The notes: generated by a model not told the origin, from the letters alone. A stretch of 64,000 bases of DNA from Paraburkholderia youngii (GCF_013366925.1 NZ_JAALDK010000001.1:5330001-5394000); one strand, 5' to 3'. Positions 1 to 9,006 are shown, numbered from the stretch's first letter. A program made the numbers and translations.

Positions 1-234
1 GACACACGCCCGTCAGGCGCCCGCTAAACGCCGTAAGTATAGAAGCGAGTCGGGCGTCCGGCGTGTCGTATCCCATCCGGCCAGGGCGTTACGAGTCGCG
101 TGCGACGTGCCAGCGGCGAACGCATTTTTTTAGATGAAAGAGTTCGAATCTGCCCGAAGATTGCCGACCAAGCCATATAGCTGCCTGGAAAAGACTAGAA
201 TATAAGGTTCCGTGCCCCCAATTTTTCTGGATTT

Positions 235-1449
235 ATGCGCTCGCGAATCGCCAAACGTCTCCCTCCCGACGCCGACAAGCTCGTCGGTCTCTCGCTCGCG
301 CTTTTCGCGTCGGGCAGCCGTACCGAAGATCGCTTCTGGGAAGCGAAGCTCGACGCGCTGCTGGCCAAAGTCGTGCGCAACGCCAACCAGACTACGCTGG
401 ACGCCGCGCTCGACCATCTGCAGCAAAACCATCCGGATGCCTACGGCGCGCTGGCCGACATGGCGGAAACGCATAGCGAATCGTTCGTCATCGAACACGA
501 AGGCGTGTCTTACGAAGCGCTGCTGATCGCAGCTCCCGTGCTCGCCTGGACCCGCTACGTGATCCCGTCCGGCCCGCTCAAGTCCGACGCCGCCGACGCC
601 CTGCGCGCACACCTGCAAGCGCACGTGCTCGCCGCGAACACGCGAGTGGCAATGGCTCCGTTCCTGTACAGCATCGACCAGTTGCCGCGCCATCACGTCG
701 AAACCTGGCGCATCGCCCAGCAACTTGCGCAAGCCGCGGTCAGCGGCGGCAACGCGAAGCTCAATTTCGGCGAACTGCCGGAGACCTCGCCGATTCTGGC
801 GGACCCGCGCTTTCTGCTTGCCGTAGTCGCCGCGCCCGTCGGCGAAGCGACGTTTCGGTGGCAGGAAGAAGAGCACGGCACGCGGATCGAGCGCGGCCAA
901 TGTCTCGAGCAATGGGCCACGCAAGGCGGCGCGAACCTATCGGTCGTGCTGCCGGGCTGTGAATTCGAATGTCTGCTGCCGGATGCTTACTACTCGGCCT
1001 GCCGCGACGCCGACGAAAGCGTGCGTCCGCACACTGTGCGGACCGCCGTGCGTTATCTTTTCGACACCATTGGCGCGGCGCCGCAGGATCTGCGCGCGGT
1101 GGTCGCCGGCTTCGGTGAACGGCGCATCGATGAGTACCGCGTCGGCTTCACGCGCAAGGGCAGCAACGATGTGATCTACGGTGTCGTGTGGCCGCTCTAC
1201 GGCCGCGAAAACGGCGAGGCGGGCATCGACGAGGAGCCGGAAGAAGTCACCGGCTCGGACGAGCCGCTGGAGGAAATCGTCGCGCTGCTGAAGGAAACCG
1301 GCATCACGGATGTGCGCCGCCACGCGGGCCGCTTCGAGCCGGAATATTGCGACGACTGCGGCGTGCCGCTGTATGCGGACCCGCTCGGCGAAATCGTCCA
1401 CGCGGAAATGCCCGAGGACGCCGAGCCCGCGCAACCACATTTCCACTAA
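235..1449 (+). CDS. DUF2863 family protein
   Basis: A 404-residue soluble protein of unknown function that I recognise as the Burkholderiales DUF2863 family. No signal peptide or membrane segment is visible. The C-terminal end has an acidic linker (GSDEPLEEIVALLKETGI) and then a zinc-ribbon-like remnant, CDDCGVPLYADP, that contains only one CxxC pair. The ATG start follows a short A/T-rich leader; no strong Shine-Dalgarno sequence is seen. It stands alone, is followed by a clear intrinsic terminator and then by a separately transcribed regulator. The reading frame is certain; the biological role is not known. Confidence 0.85.
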   Translation: MRSRIAKRLPPDADKLVGLSLALFASGSRTEDRFWEAKLDALLAKVVRNANQTTLDAALDHLQQNHPDAYGALADMAETHSESFVIEHEGVSYEALLIAAPVLAWTRYVIPSGPLKSDAADALRAHLQAHVLAANTRVAMAPFLYSIDQLPRHHVETWRIAQQLAQAAVSGGNAKLNFGELPETSPILADPRFLLAVVAAPVGEATFRWQEEEHGTRIERGQCLEQWATQGGANLSVVLPGCEFECLLPDAYYSACRDADESVRPHTVRTAVRYLFDTIGAAPQDLRAVVAGFGERRIDEYRVGFTRKGSNDVIYGVVWPLYGRENGEAGIDEEPEEVTGSDEPLEEIVALLKETGITDVRRHAGRFEPEYCDDCGVPLYADPLGEIVHAEMPEDAEPAQPHFH

Positions 1450-1478
1450 TCCCGCGTCCCCATCCCCACCTTATCGCG

Positions 1479-1507
1479 AAAAAGCCCCGTCTATACGGGG
1501 CTTTTTT
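1479..1507 (+). terminator. Intrinsic terminator after the DUF2863 gene
   Basis: A 10-bp perfect stem (AAAGCCCCGT / ACGGGGCTTT) with a CTAT tetraloop is followed by a T run, 30 bases after the DUF2863 stop codon. Confidence 0.9.
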
Positions 1508-1662
1508 CGTTGAATGTCCGCTTTTCTTATGCCTTTTGGACAGCCGTCAAAACGGAGGGAATTTGTCATCATAGGCACGGTGACGCATCGCCGTGCTCGG
1601 GTCAGCTTTACGAATCCCACAGATGCGTCGCGCCATTTCGCCCGATACATCTGGAGACATGC

Positions 1663-2544
1663 ATGCGCTTCGCGATTCTCAATTCAAATGCAGAACGACG
1701 TGATGGACTCAAAGCCTTGCTGCGGCAGATCGACCGGCTGGCGCGCTTCACCGAGGCCGACGAATGGCGTCTGCTCGAACGTCCTTTCAAGCGTTATCGG
1801 CCGGATCTCGTCGTGATCGACTGGGAGGACTGGATGTCGGTTGCACAAGTTCGCGCGCTGCTCAGCCACTTCCCCGACCTGCGCATCAGCGTGCTCACCG
1901 ACGGGACCTTGCCCGCGCTCGTGCGTGCGCTGATGGACGAGGGTGTGCTCGGCGTCGTTCCACGCGACACCGATCCCTGCCTGATCGTGCGCGCATTGGA
2001 AATGGTGCTGCTCGGCGGTCACTACGTGCCGCCCGGCGCGCTGGCGATCGATCCGCCGCTGCCGACCGACACCACGATCCGCACGTTCGATGAAGAAAGT
2101 CCGCCGCCCCGCCGCAACAAACTCTCGAGCGGGCTGTCGCCGCGGCAAGAGCAGATCATGCGCTGCGTGCACATGGGCAGCACCAACAAGATGATCGCCC
2201 GCACGCTCGGCATTAGCGAAGGCACGGTCAAGATCCACCTGACGAGCATATTCCAGCAACTCGGCGCACCCAATCGCGCCGCCGCGGTCGCGCTTTACAA
2301 CGGCTGGCTCACGAATCATTTGCAAGTGCTGCGCAACAACGGCGAGCACGGCGCGCAGCCGGTCATACGCGGGCAGCCTGGCCCGGTTCCGCTCCGGCGA
2401 CGCCAACGCGCGCGCTTCCAGTACCCGTTGCCCGGCAGCGACACCAGCAGCGCGCTGCCGATGGCCGCGGAGCCCGCCACTTCGTACGGTGAAACCCCAC
2501 ACGGCAAGCCCGCGCGGAAGTCGGTCAGGCCGGACTCCGCATGA
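1663..2544 (+). CDS. LuxR-type response regulator with degenerate receiver
   Basis: A 293-residue DNA-binding regulator. Residues 1-125 look like a receiver domain: the phospho-acceptor position is D53 (DLVVIDW), but the usual N-terminal acidic pair is replaced by NSN, so phosphorylation is doubtful. Residues 157-215 are a GerE/LuxR helix-turn-helix (LSPRQEQIMRCV, ISEGTVKIHLTSIF). The last ~75 residues are basic, Pro/Ala-rich and probably disordered. I chose the ATG at 1663 because GGAGA lies 5 bases upstream and the receiver fold begins there; the frame is open further upstream. No sensor kinase is adjacent, so it is an orphan regulator. Confidence 0.85.
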   Translation: MRFAILNSNAERRDGLKALLRQIDRLARFTEADEWRLLERPFKRYRPDLVVIDWEDWMSVAQVRALLSHFPDLRISVLTDGTLPALVRALMDEGVLGVVPRDTDPCLIVRALEMVLLGGHYVPPGALAIDPPLPTDTTIRTFDEESPPPRRNKLSSGLSPRQEQIMRCVHMGSTNKMIARTLGISEGTVKIHLTSIFQQLGAPNRAAAVALYNGWLTNHLQVLRNNGEHGAQPVIRGQPGPVPLRRRQRARFQYPLPGSDTSSALPMAAEPATSYGETPHGKPARKSVRPDSA

Positions 2545-2661
2545 CGCGGGTCGCGCCGCGCGTACGGTTAGAACATCCGCATGTCCGCAGCGGCATGCGC
2601 GCAGCGTCGAGGGCGGGCTGGCATGGAATCCGCTCACACCTTTTGTCGTCCAACGAGTAAT

Positions 2662-3345
2662 ATGAGACTCATGGGTTTCCTCTACACACCGCTTCCGTTC
2701 TGGGTCGCTGTCGGTGGCTGGATTGCCACCGCGATGGCGATCGCGCTCGCGCTGTGGAAAAATCCTTTCAAAAGACTTCAGGACGGCACGCTCCAGCATG
2801 TCTGGCTCGCAATAATCGTCGCGGTGTCGGTGCTGTGGGCGAGCAACGCCTGGCTCGACGACGGCACCGTGATGCACCTTCTCGGCGCCACGCTCGTCGT
2901 CACTCTATTCGACTGGGGACTCGCCCTGATCGCGATGGCGCTGGTCACGGGCCTCGCCGCCATCGTCTTCGATGCGCCGTGGCAAGGCATCGCGCTGACG
3001 TTCCTCGTGTACGGCGCCCTGCCCGTCGCCGTGTCGACCTTGCTCCAGCGCATCTGCACCGCGTGGCTGCCGCGCAACCTTTTCATGTTCATCTTCGGCC
3101 AGGGTTTCGTTTCGCCCGCCATCGCCGTGTCCTTCACCGCCGCGGCTGCGCTCGGCCTCCATGTCGCGGTGTCCGGCGGTTCGATGACCGTGGTGCCGGT
3201 CGGCTACGCGCTCAGCGTGCTGCTGCTCGCCACCGGCGAAGCATGGTTCACCGGCATGGCGACCGCGCTGATCGCGGTCTATCGTCCGGCGTGGGTTACC
3301 ACCTACGACGTGCGGCGCTATCGCCTGGGCGGCCCGCGCACCTGA
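2662..3345 (+). CDS. CbiM-like energy-coupling factor membrane protein
   Basis: A 227-residue polytopic membrane protein with about six hydrophobic segments, matching the CbiM/NikM-type substrate-capture component of ECF transporters (cobalt or nickel uptake). A conserved-looking block FMFIFGQGFVSPAIAVSF lies mid-protein. The canonical N-terminal His-containing metal loop of CbiM (MHIxDG) is not present; the protein starts MRLMGFLYTP, so substrate is uncertain. No ATPase or T-component gene adjoins it, and I see no cobalamin riboswitch upstream. The start could be 2662 or 2671; both lack a strong ribosome-binding site. Confidence 0.7.
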   Translation: MRLMGFLYTPLPFWVAVGGWIATAMAIALALWKNPFKRLQDGTLQHVWLAIIVAVSVLWASNAWLDDGTVMHLLGATLVVTLFDWGLALIAMALVTGLAAIVFDAPWQGIALTFLVYGALPVAVSTLLQRICTAWLPRNLFMFIFGQGFVSPAIAVSFTAAAALGLHVAVSGGSMTVVPVGYALSVLLLATGEAWFTGMATALIAVYRPAWVTTYDVRRYRLGGPRT

Positions 3346-3519
3346 GAATGCGCGCTTTGGCGTCGCGTGCGGCGGATCTGTGACAATCAGCGCCTCGTCG
3401 CTGGAGACTTTCCGGGCACGCCAATCAGGACAAGACAGAATATTTGCAGCAAGATTGAACTCAACCCTTGCGCGGGGCATCTTATTTGCCTCATCTCCCA
3501 TTTGCGTCTAAAGAACTAG

Positions 3520-4131
3520 ATGGATCGCACCAATGTACCGAGCCGGTTGCTGCGGGCGATCGGCCGGTTGGCAGCCTGCGCAGCGAGTCTCTCGCTCATC
3601 TGCGCGGCTCCCGCATTCGCTGATCAGCTCGAACAGCACAACGACCTCGTCAAAAGATTTATCACCGAAATGCACGCGGATCCGCTCGTCGCGGACTGCG
3701 CCGCGCATGGCGACTTCGTCGCGAGCACGTCGACCGCGTTCGACCACGTCGAATTTCCGTCCAGTTCGTTCGACAGCGCGCACTCGTCCGTCACGCCGTG
3801 GAATGACTCGTTCGACGAAGGCAAGCAGCGCGTCAAGGTGGACAGTATCGTCACCGTCGAAGGCGTCGGTGTGCGCCAGAACAACTCGGGCGAGCCCGCC
3901 GATCTGAAATTCCGCTGCGGCTACGTGGGATCGCAAATGCTCGCGTTCAGCTGGAACGACCCGGTACCGCCGAACCGCGCGCGCAGCGAGGGATCGGGCA
4001 AGCACAAAAGCGGCAAAGGCAAGCACGCGGTCGGCGGCAAGACGCCGAAGAAGTCGTCGAAGTCAGGCTCGGGCCAATCGTCGCGCACGACGTCGAGCAA
4101 ATCGGCAAACAAGAGCTCGAAGAAGAGCTAA
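3520..4131 (+). CDS. Secreted protein with Lys/Ser-rich tail (BspC-like, tentative)
   Basis: A 203-residue protein with a Sec signal peptide: basic start, hydrophobic stretch about residues 15-33 and a probable cleavage site after PAFA (residue 34). The mature core (about residues 35-150) has two cysteines (CAAHG and RCGYVG) that could form a disulfide. Residues ~160-203 are almost entirely Lys, Ser, Gly and Thr, a low-complexity basic tail suited to binding nucleic acid, LPS or cell-wall polymers. I tentatively associate it with the Burkholderia BspC-domain proteins, of unknown function. It ends just before a bidirectional terminator. Confidence 0.75.
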   Translation: MDRTNVPSRLLRAIGRLAACAASLSLICAAPAFADQLEQHNDLVKRFITEMHADPLVADCAAHGDFVASTSTAFDHVEFPSSSFDSAHSSVTPWNDSFDEGKQRVKVDSIVTVEGVGVRQNNSGEPADLKFRCGYVGSQMLAFSWNDPVPPNRARSEGSGKHKSGKGKHAVGGKTPKKSSKSGSGQSSRTTSSKSANKSSKKS

Positions 4132-4183
4132 CCGCATCTGGCGCTGATCGAGCCGCGCCAGCGTCCGATCAGTCGCCCCAATA

Positions 4184-4223
4184 AAAAAGAGGCACGCACT
4201 TTTTCCGTGCGTGCCTCTTTTTT
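4184..4223. terminator. Bidirectional intrinsic terminator
   Basis: A 16-bp stem (AAAAAGAGGCACGCAC paired with GTGCGTGCCTCTTTTT) has an A run on one side and a T run on the other. It sits between the convergent secreted-protein gene and the M14 carboxypeptidase gene and can serve both. Confidence 0.92.
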
Positions 4224-4243
4224 GTGTCCAGCCGTCCGCCTAT

Positions 4244-5410
4244 TCAGGCGAACGTCTCCACGTGACGCAGAATCGCCTGCAACATTGCGGCGCCAAGCGA
4301 CGCGCTGCGCTCACCGTTCCAGCCCACGCGTTCGTCGGGCAGATTCACGTTGTCCTTGAACGGCATTTCCAACGTCAACGACAGACAGCCGAATTCATTG
4401 CCAATGTACTTCGACGCAAGCTTCAACGCATCCTCGCGATACTTGCTCGCCGCATAGCCATACTTGTCCTGAAAATCCGGACTCGCGTGCTTGAACGCGT
4501 CGATGAACGCCTTCTGCTCGCGCCCCTGCCGCTCGGTGAAGCCCGGCAGCATTTCGGAGCCCGCGACGAACACATACGGCAAAGCCTCGTCGCCGTGAAT
4601 ATCGAAGAACAGGTCGCAGCCTGTCGCGTGGATCGCGTCGCGCACCACCAGCACCTCGGGACTGCGCGCGGCGTCCGGCTCCATCCATTCGCGATTCAGG
4701 TTCGCGCCGGCCGCGTTGGTGCGCAGATTGCCGCGCACGCTGCCGTCCGGATTCATGTTCGGCACGATGTGAAACACCGCGTGATCGTACAGCTTGCGCG
4801 CGACCGGGTCGCCCGCCCAGTCTCCCCAGCCCACGAGGCGCTTCACCAACCCTTCGATAAACCACTCGGCCATCGTCTCGCCCGGATGCTGGCGAGCGAT
4901 CAGCCAGATGTTCTTTTTGGGCGCGGCGTTGGCGGCATCGTCCGCGGGCGGCGTGCCGAGCGTGAGCAGCGAAATCGGCCGCCCTTCGACCGTCTTGCCG
5001 AGCTCGGTCAGCGACGCGTGCGGCATCTGCTGCACGGCGCCGAGAAACTCGGCATGTCGCTCCTCGCTGTACGGTTCGAAGTACGCGTAATAGATGCTGT
5101 CGAAATCGGGCGTATGGTCGATCGTCAGCACGCGGCCGTCGTACGAGGTCGGCACGCGAAACCAGTTCACGCGGTCATAGCTCGCGACTGCCCGATAGTC
5201 GCGCCAGCCCTCCGCGAACGCGCACGCGGCGGCGTTCTCGAAGCTCATCACGCAGCGCTCGCCCGCCGCGCCCGACAGGCGGAAATAGAACCACTGCGCG
5301 AACTCGGCGTGGCTGTCGGGCCGCACGCGCAGGCGAATATTGCCGGCGTCCTCGCAGGACAGCACATCGATTGCGCCTGCGTCGAAATTGCTCGTAATCG
5401 ATAAGGTCAT
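4244..5410 (-). CDS. M14 family zinc carboxypeptidase (cytosolic type)
   Basis: A 388-residue metallopeptidase of the cytosolic-carboxypeptidase (CCP/AGBL-like) branch. An N-terminal beta-sandwich-like region (1-~130) with the family's WFYFRLSG block precedes the peptidase domain. Zinc ligands are H175 and E178 (QHPGETMAEW) and H272 (DIHGDE); the probable catalytic glutamate is E348 (TLEMPF). An arginine/asparagine substrate-binding block (NMNPDGSVRGN, GANLNREW) is intact. There is no signal peptide. The ATG at 5410 has AGGA 8 bases upstream; an in-frame upstream extension is unlikely. It lies 46 bases after yaaA on the same strand, so co-transcription is plausible. Confidence 0.9.
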   Translation of the reverse strand: MTLSITSNFDAGAIDVLSCEDAGNIRLRVRPDSHAEFAQWFYFRLSGAAGERCVMSFENAAACAFAEGWRDYRAVASYDRVNWFRVPTSYDGRVLTIDHTPDFDSIYYAYFEPYSEERHAEFLGAVQQMPHASLTELGKTVEGRPISLLTLGTPPADDAANAAPKKNIWLIARQHPGETMAEWFIEGLVKRLVGWGDWAGDPVARKLYDHAVFHIVPNMNPDGSVRGNLRTNAAGANLNREWMEPDAARSPEVLVVRDAIHATGCDLFFDIHGDEALPYVFVAGSEMLPGFTERQGREQKAFIDAFKHASPDFQDKYGYAASKYREDALKLASKYIGNEFGCLSLTLEMPFKDNVNLPDERVGWNGERSASLGAAMLQAILRHVETFA

Positions 5411-5456
5411 CAGAGTCTTCCTGATTGCACGCTGCTTTTTTAGCGCAGCGGCCTGC

Positions 5457-6239
5457 TCATTCCGCAACGCGGCGGCGAAATACGAAAGTGGAGTCGTTCG
5501 AAGCTTCGGCGCTGAACGCGTAGCCTTCGGCGTCGAAGTCCTTCAGTTGCTCGGGACGATCGAGGCGGTTTTCCACCGCGAAGCGCGCCATCAAGCCCCG
5601 CGCGCGTTTTGCATGGAAGCTGATGATCTTGTAGCGGCCGCCCTTCCAGTCTTCGAACACCGGCGTGACCACCGGCGCGTCGAGCAGCTTCGGCTTGACC
5701 GATTTGAAGTATTCGCCCGACGCGCAATTGACCAGCACGCGCGAGGTGTCCGCATTCTTCTCCAACTGCGCGTTCAACGCGTGCGTGATCCGCTCGCCCC
5801 AGAACGCGTATAGATCCTTGCCGCGCGGATTGACGAAGCGCGTGCCCATTTCGAGCCGGTACGGCTGCAGCAGATCCAGCGGACGCAGCAGGCCATAGAG
5901 GCCAGACAGAACGCGCACATGATTTTGCGCATAGTCGAGATCGGCCGACGACAACGACTTCGCATCGAAACCTTCGTACACGTCGCCGTTGAAAGCGAGC
6001 ACCGCCTGCTTGGCGTTGTGCGTGCCGAATTGCGGCGACCAGTCCGCGTAACGCTGAAAATTGAGGTGCGCGAGCTGATCGGAAATACTCATCAGCGAAG
6101 CGATCTGTTGCGGCGACAAACGGCGCAGGCCGCTGATCAGTTCAGCGGCGTCATCGACGAAATCGGGGATCGTGTGCTTTTTGACGTGCGGCGGGGTGTC
6201 GTAGTCGAGCGATTTCGCCGGCGACAGAACGATTATCAT
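5457..6239 (-). CDS. yaaA: Peroxide stress protein YaaA
   Basis: A 260-residue member of the YaaA (DUF328) family, which in E. coli limits intracellular free iron during peroxide stress and belongs to the OxyR response. The family hallmarks are present: [13 protein letters not shown] at the N-terminus, [11 protein letters not shown], and the [20 protein letters not shown] block. Full length and intact. It is divergent from the PIN-domain gene with only 57 bases between them, so promoters face outward from that gap. The M14 carboxypeptidase gene follows on the same strand. Confidence 0.95.
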   Translation of the reverse strand: MIIVLSPAKSLDYDTPPHVKKHTIPDFVDDAAELISGLRRLSPQQIASLMSISDQLAHLNFQRYADWSPQFGTHNAKQAVLAFNGDVYEGFDAKSLSSADLDYAQNHVRVLSGLYGLLRPLDLLQPYRLEMGTRFVNPRGKDLYAFWGERITHALNAQLEKNADTSRVLVNCASGEYFKSVKPKLLDAPVVTPVFEDWKGGRYKIISFHAKRARGLMARFAVENRLDRPEQLKDFDAEGYAFSAEASNDSTFVFRRRVAE

Positions 6240-6296
6240 AGAGGCTTGCAGGCACGCCGTGCCTGGCGGTCAAAGACGAAAGCCCGATTGTAACGA

Positions 6297-6812
6297 ATGC
6301 CCCGTTCCCTCGCCTCAAGCGGCGCGTTGCGCGTCGTACTCGATTCCAATGTGTGGATCGATATTCTCGTATTCGACGACCCGCACACGCGGCCGATCGC
6401 CGCCGCGCTCGAAAGCGGCGCGCTTACCGCGCTAATCGACGCGCGTTGCCTCGCCGAGCTCGCCTACGTGCTCGACTATCCACAGTTCGCGCATCGCAAC
6501 GTCGACAAAGCGGCTGCGCTCGCGGTGGTCGCGCGGCTGGCCCAACTGTTCGAGCCGCCTGCGCCATCCGAGCCGACCGAGTCCACCGATCACGCCCGGC
6601 CACTGCCCCAATGCAAGGATCGCGACGACCAGAAGTTTCTCGAGCTCGCGCATGCGGCACGGGCCGACTGGCTCGTGTCGAAAGACCGTGCGGTGTTGAA
6701 GCTCGCGAAACGCATCGCGCGCGATTTCGGCTTCAGGATCGCCCCGCCGGCACCGTTCGCCGCGGAAGTCGGCATCGTGCAGAATGCTGGGGGCGAGGCC
6801 GTCAGCGCGTGA
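6297..6812 (+). CDS. PIN-domain ribonuclease-like protein (putative orphan toxin)
   Basis: A 171-residue PIN-domain protein of the family annotated as a putative toxin component (TIGR00305-like). The acidic Mg2+-binding cluster looks complete: D16 (VVLDSN), E54, D108/D110/D111 (CKDRDDQKF) and D130 (VSKDRAV), so endoribonuclease activity is likely. No antitoxin-sized gene lies next to it: yaaA is divergent upstream and an aminotransferase follows 137 bases later. It is therefore an orphan, perhaps a housekeeping RNase and not an addiction toxin. Base composition matches its neighbours. Confidence 0.85.
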   Translation: MPRSLASSGALRVVLDSNVWIDILVFDDPHTRPIAAALESGALTALIDARCLAELAYVLDYPQFAHRNVDKAAALAVVARLAQLFEPPAPSEPTESTDHARPLPQCKDRDDQKFLELAHAARADWLVSKDRAVLKLAKRIARDFGFRIAPPAPFAAEVGIVQNAGGEAVSA

Positions 6813-6949
6813 AGCCGGCCGCCCGTAGGTAACGCCCGCGGCGCGCACAGCGTGTCGCGATTCCCTACAATCAGGCTTCGCCCATCGCAACACAGTTCGA
6901 GAATCCGGACAAACCAGGCCCACCTTATCGCCCCGCTACCCACGAAGCC

Positions 6950-8122
6950 ATGAACGCACCGCACGACACGCCCACGAGCCCCACGTTTCCGTCTCGCCTG
7001 CCGAACGTCGGCACGACGATTTTCACCGTGATGAGCGCGCTCGCCGCGGAAAAAGGCGCGGTCAACCTGGGTCAGGGCTTTCCCGACTTCGCCTGCGATC
7101 CGCGCATCGTCGACGCGGTCGCGAACGCGATGCGCGAGGGCCACAACCAATATCCGCCGATGGCCGGCGTGCTGCCGCTGCGTCAGGCGATTTCGGACAA
7201 GATCGCGAATCTGTACGGCCGCCGCTACGACGCGAACAGCGAAATCACCGTGACCGCGGGCGCCACGCAGGCGTTGCTGACCGCGATTCTTTGCACGGTC
7301 CATGCGGGCGACGAAGTGATCGTGATCGAACCGACCTACGACAGCTATCTGCCGTCGATCGAACTGGCGGGCGGCAAGCCGGTCTTCGTCACGCTCGACG
7401 CACCCGACTACGCAATCCCGTTCGACAAGCTCGCCGCCGCGATCACGCCGAAGACGCGGCTGATCATGATCAACACGCCGCACAATCCGACCGGCACGGT
7501 ATGGCGCGAACAGGATATGCGCAAGCTCGAGGAGATCGTGCGCGGCACCAACGTGCTGATCCTGTCCGACGAGGTGTACGAGCACATGGTCTACGACGGC
7601 GCGCCGCATGAAAGCGTCGCGCGTTACCCGGAACTCGCGCAGCGCAGCTTCGTCGTGTCGAGCTTCGGCAAGACCTACCACGTGACCGGCTGGAAAGTCG
7701 GCTATGTGGCCGCGCCCGCCGCGCTGAGCGCCGAGTTCCGCAAGGTGCACCAGTTCAACGTGTTCACCGTCAACACGCCGATGCAGATCGGCCTCGCGGA
7801 TTACATGTTGGACCCGGCGCCGTATGTGGAGCTACCGGCGTTCTATCAGCGCAAGCGCGATTTCTTCCGCGCGGGCCTCGCGAATTCGCGCTTCCGCTTG
7901 CTGCCGTGCACGGGCACGTACTTTCAGTGCGTCGACTATTCTGCGATCAGCGACCTGCCTGAAGCCGAATTCGCGCAATGGCTGACCGGCGAGATCGGCG
8001 TCGCGGCGATTCCGGTCTCGGCGTTCTATCACGAGGCTCACGAGTCGGGCGTCGTGCGCTTCTGCTTCGCCAAGCAGGAGGGCACGCTCGCTACCGCGCT
8101 CGAACGGCTCACGCGGCTCTAG
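6950..8122 (+). CDS. ybdL: PLP-dependent aminotransferase, YbdL/methionine aminotransferase type
   Basis: A 390-residue fold-type I, class I/II aminotransferase resembling E. coli YbdL, which transaminates methionine and aromatic amino acids with 2-oxo acids. Visible elements are VNLGQGFPDF at the N-terminus, TAGATQAL (PLP phosphate loop), NTPHNPTG (PLP-stacking Asn), SDEVYEH and the Schiff-base lysine K241 in SSFGKTYHVTGWK. The C-terminal arginine for the carboxylate is in VVRFCFAK. Full length. It converges on the GST gene; the 109-base gap between them shows no clear terminator. Confidence 0.88.
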   Translation: MNAPHDTPTSPTFPSRLPNVGTTIFTVMSALAAEKGAVNLGQGFPDFACDPRIVDAVANAMREGHNQYPPMAGVLPLRQAISDKIANLYGRRYDANSEITVTAGATQALLTAILCTVHAGDEVIVIEPTYDSYLPSIELAGGKPVFVTLDAPDYAIPFDKLAAAITPKTRLIMINTPHNPTGTVWREQDMRKLEEIVRGTNVLILSDEVYEHMVYDGAPHESVARYPELAQRSFVVSSFGKTYHVTGWKVGYVAAPAALSAEFRKVHQFNVFTVNTPMQIGLADYMLDPAPYVELPAFYQRKRDFFRAGLANSRFRLLPCTGTYFQCVDYSAISDLPEAEFAQWLTGEIGVAAIPVSAFYHEAHESGVVRFCFAKQEGTLATALERLTRL

Positions 8123-8231
8123 GATGCCTTGCGCGATGCCACGAACGAACCTGCGTTCCTCGCCATCGCGCTTTGCGGCACGGATGTGCCCTTCACACCC
8201 ATGCGCGCTTCACCGCACTGCCGTCATCGCC

Positions 8232-8879
8232 TCAGGACGCCCGCGACGCCGCGACACAGGCCTTGCGATCCTCGGTCACGCGCTGCGCAGCCGGCCGCGC
8301 GTTGATCGTCTTCACGTAGCTCTTCCAGTCGATCCCCGCTTCGAGCAGAAAATCGCGGCCGTAAATGGTCTGTGTCGCCATACCGACGAGCGGCAGGCTC
8401 ACGTAACCGGCGGTATCCGCGACGCTGAATTGCTCGCCGCACAGATACGGTGCGAACTTTGCGATCCGCTTGAAGCCGGCGATGTGATGCGTGAGCAGCT
8501 TCTCGACGCGCCCTTTCGTCGCGTCGCTGACCGTGCCGCCGAAAAACGCTTCCTTGTACAGATTGCGCACCGTCAACTCGAGATGCACATCGACGAAGAA
8601 GATCATTTCGCGCTCCTTGGCGGCCTGCCACGGATCGGCGGAGAAGATCCGCTTGTCGGGAAAACGTGCAGCCAGGTATTCGACGATGCACTGCGACTCG
8701 CACAGATCGCCGTGCTCGGTCTGCAGATATGGCACCTTGCCGAGCGGCGAATGCTCGAGCAGCGCTTCGTCCTGGCTCGGCTTCACGAGGTGCTCCTCGA
8801 ACTCGATGCGATGCTCGAGCAGCACGAACTTGACCTTGTTGTAGTAGTTGGAAAGTGCAAAACCGCACAGCTTGATCAT
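8232..8879 (-). CDS. Glutathione S-transferase family protein
   Basis: A 215-residue GST with an N-terminal thioredoxin-like domain (residues 1-~80; LGKVPYLQTEHGDLCESQCIV holds the cis-Pro and the Glu-Ser glutathione contacts) and an all-alpha C-terminal domain (FSVADTAGYVSLPLV is the usual N-capping box). Its N-terminus reads MIKLCGFALSNYYNKV, so a Ser or Tyr near residues 10-13 may activate glutathione. The ATG at 8879 is chosen because GGAG lies 7 bases upstream; the frame opens further upstream toward the divergent PaaH-like gene. The real substrate is unknown. Confidence 0.88.
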   Translation of the reverse strand: MIKLCGFALSNYYNKVKFVLLEHRIEFEEHLVKPSQDEALLEHSPLGKVPYLQTEHGDLCESQCIVEYLAARFPDKRIFSADPWQAAKEREMIFFVDVHLELTVRNLYKEAFFGGTVSDATKGRVEKLLTHHIAGFKRIAKFAPYLCGEQFSVADTAGYVSLPLVGMATQTIYGRDFLLEAGIDWKSYVKTINARPAAQRVTEDRKACVAASRAS

Positions 8880-8961
8880 CGGGTGTCTCCTTGGGTCATG
8901 GTGTGTGAGACCGCGCGTCGAGGTCGAAGCAGCGGCTTTACATCGAATCATCCAAGAAACT

Positions 8962-8984
8962 GCACGATCGTGCTATTCTAAAAT
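8962..8984 (+). promoter_or_regulatory. ACGATCGT-core palindrome beside the PaaH-like gene promoter
   Basis: A perfect 12-bp palindrome, GCACGATCGTGC (8962-8973), is followed directly by overlapping -10-like hexamers TATTCT (8974-8979) and TAAAAT (8979-8984). No good -35 is visible, so the palindrome would sit in the promoter spacer, where a TetR-type repressor could block RNA polymerase. A related palindrome precedes the second acyl-CoA gene set at 19280-19291. The operator role is inferred from symmetry and position. Confidence 0.5.
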
Positions 8985-9006
8985 AACCATGGAGTCGGGC
9001 ATCTCA

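Noticed and set aside
1..234. Gene or RNA before the first CDS
   Set aside because: Only short unsupported frames; an AT-rich stretch near 195-230 may hold the DUF2863 promoter but no hexamer pair is convincing.
2545..2661. Cobalamin or nickel riboswitch before the CbiM-like gene
   Set aside because: No B12-box or recognisable stem arrangement in the 117 bases; the region is too short for a cobalamin riboswitch.
8989..9006. Start of the PaaH-like gene at ATG 8989
   Set aside because: No ribosome-binding site and it lies 5 bases after the predicted -10; the ATG at 9007 with GGAG upstream fits better, though the earlier start is not excluded.
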